From contig URJC01000198.1 in the NCBI GenBank assembly GCA_900548135.1, positions 1 through 5,383 of the forward strand: a DNA stretch of 5,383 nucleotides, read 5' to 3'. Both the position numbers and the translations under genes were made by a program. Source of the stretch: an uncultured Odoribacter sp. (GTDB lineage Bacteria; Bacteroidota; Bacteroidia; Bacteroidales; Marinifilaceae). Under the pieces are notes generated by a model. It was given only the letters and a program-made list of their open reading frames with translations, was not told the origin of the DNA and ran no database searches. Numbering within the stretch: position 1 is the stretch's first letter; every line of letters begins with the position of its first letter. This document shows, piece after piece, positions 5,309-5,383 of the stretch.

Positions 5309-5383
5309 CCATTTTTTTAATTATCTGGACAAATATCTGTATAGTCAGCCCATTACATAAAAAATTCCGGAACCGTTTTATCC

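Noticed and set aside
5309..5383. Possible end of a neighbouring gene or its terminator (TTCCGGAA followed by a T run on the minus strand)
   Set aside because: The palindrome has no loop to form a terminator hairpin, and no coding frame can be supported in so short a stretch.
1..5383. CRISPR array, insertion sequence or transposase
   Set aside because: No regularly spaced repeats and no transposase-like frame were seen; the only repeat pairs are those in the leader region.

Overview
The window looks like part of a surface-polysaccharide (capsule or O-antigen type) biosynthesis locus from a Bacteroidales bacterium such as Bacteroides or Parabacteroides. The evidence is a TTTG-N20-TAnnTTTG promoter (the Bacteroidetes primary sigma pattern), AT-rich spacers, weak Shine-Dalgarno signals, the protein types, and an inverted-repeat pair with an AAACGTTCGT core like those around B. 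fragilis phase-variable capsule promoters. The species cannot be named from this sequence.

All confident genes lie on the minus strand and are read from high to low coordinates. In transcription order they are a Wzx-type flippase (4441-2891), a family 4 glycosyltransferase (2894-1812), a DUF362 protein (1799-465) and the N-terminal third or so of an ATP-grasp ligase (446 to beyond base 1). They are packed as one operon, with an ATGA overlap, then gaps of 12 and 18 bases. The glycosyltransferase would help build a lipid-linked repeat unit and the flippase would move it across the inner membrane. The ATP-grasp and DUF362 proteins are not standard assembly enzymes and may decorate the glycan; that role is inference.

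Upstream, 4442-5383 holds no convincing intact gene but is full of structure. From right to left it has a strong minus-strand promoter (5277-5308), a probable invertible segment bounded by 18-bp inverted repeats (5088-5237), and a GC-rich, strongly folded block (about 4827-5013). That block ends in a tRNA T-arm-like hairpin and carries two copies of an ops/JUMPstart-like sequence. It is followed by a weak terminator-like hairpin (4806-4828) and a small membrane-peptide reading frame that looks like a gene remnant (4556-4715). The first operon gene would therefore have a leader of roughly 830 bases if the outer promoter drives it.

The most interesting reading is a two-level control region: DNA inversion sets whether the operon is on, and a folded leader with ops-like pause elements decides whether RNA polymerase continues into it. 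No NusG-like upxY or upxZ gene is visible between promoter and flippase, unlike typical Bacteroides capsule loci.
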